The notes below the pieces were generated by a model. It saw nothing but the letters and a program-made list of their open reading frames with translations. It was not told the origin of the DNA and did no database searches. From NCBI GenBank assembly GCA_003446315.1, contig DMBA01000020.1:1-5176 (forward strand): DNA of 5,176 nt, given 5' to 3'. The DNA comes from Ruminococcus sp. GTDB taxonomy: Bacteria > Bacillota > Clostridia > Oscillospirales > Ruminococcaceae. Below, in pieces: positions 5,173-5,176 of this stretch; position 1 is the first letter of the stretch; each line of letters opens with the position of its first letter. The translations under genes were made by a program, and so were the position numbers.

Positions 5173-5176
5173 CAAC

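Overview
The window looks like a chromosomal piece of a low-to-mid GC, anaerobic, fibre-degrading Firmicute, most likely a Ruminococcus-like member of the Oscillospiraceae. The evidence is a secreted protein with a two-repeat cellulosomal dockerin, sigma-A promoters of the TTGATT/TATAAT type with extended -10 elements, AGGA-type ribosome binding sites, TTG start codons and U-tailed intrinsic terminators. The species cannot be named from the sequence alone.

Layout, all genes on the + strand. (1) 2-571: the 3' part of an ABC transporter ATPase of the LolD/MacB type, cut by the window start and closed by a clear terminator. (2) 572-1262: an intergenic region of about 690 bp, AT-rich from about 840 onward. 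It holds two near-identical promoters, a GC-rich island behind the first one (candidate small RNA), an AT palindrome, and a structured 5' leader in front of the next gene. (3) 1263-2648: a MATE-family (MepA-like) efflux protein with its own terminator. (4) 2708-5172: a second transcription unit with its own promoter, an SLC13/ArsB-superfamily permease followed 39 bp later by a secreted dockerin-bearing right-handed beta-helix protein, probably acting on polysaccharide.

The most interesting element is the MATE leader. Two hairpins about 50 nt apart carry loops that are perfectly complementary over six bases (CCGGCA at 1145-1150 and TGCCGG at 1220-1225), so a kissing-loop fold is possible. A third segment (1237-1241) can compete for the same loop next to the ribosome binding site. 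This architecture in front of a MATE gene is what is expected of the guanidine-IV riboswitch class (the former mepA motif). The class assignment rests on memory of the family, and no covariance search was run. If it is right, the MATE protein is a guanidinium exporter induced by guanidine.

In the second unit, the beta-helix protein would be secreted and docked to a cohesin-bearing scaffold. The permease next to it may take up an organic anion, but no sequence motif fixes its substrate. The functional link between these two genes is inferred only from their adjacency.
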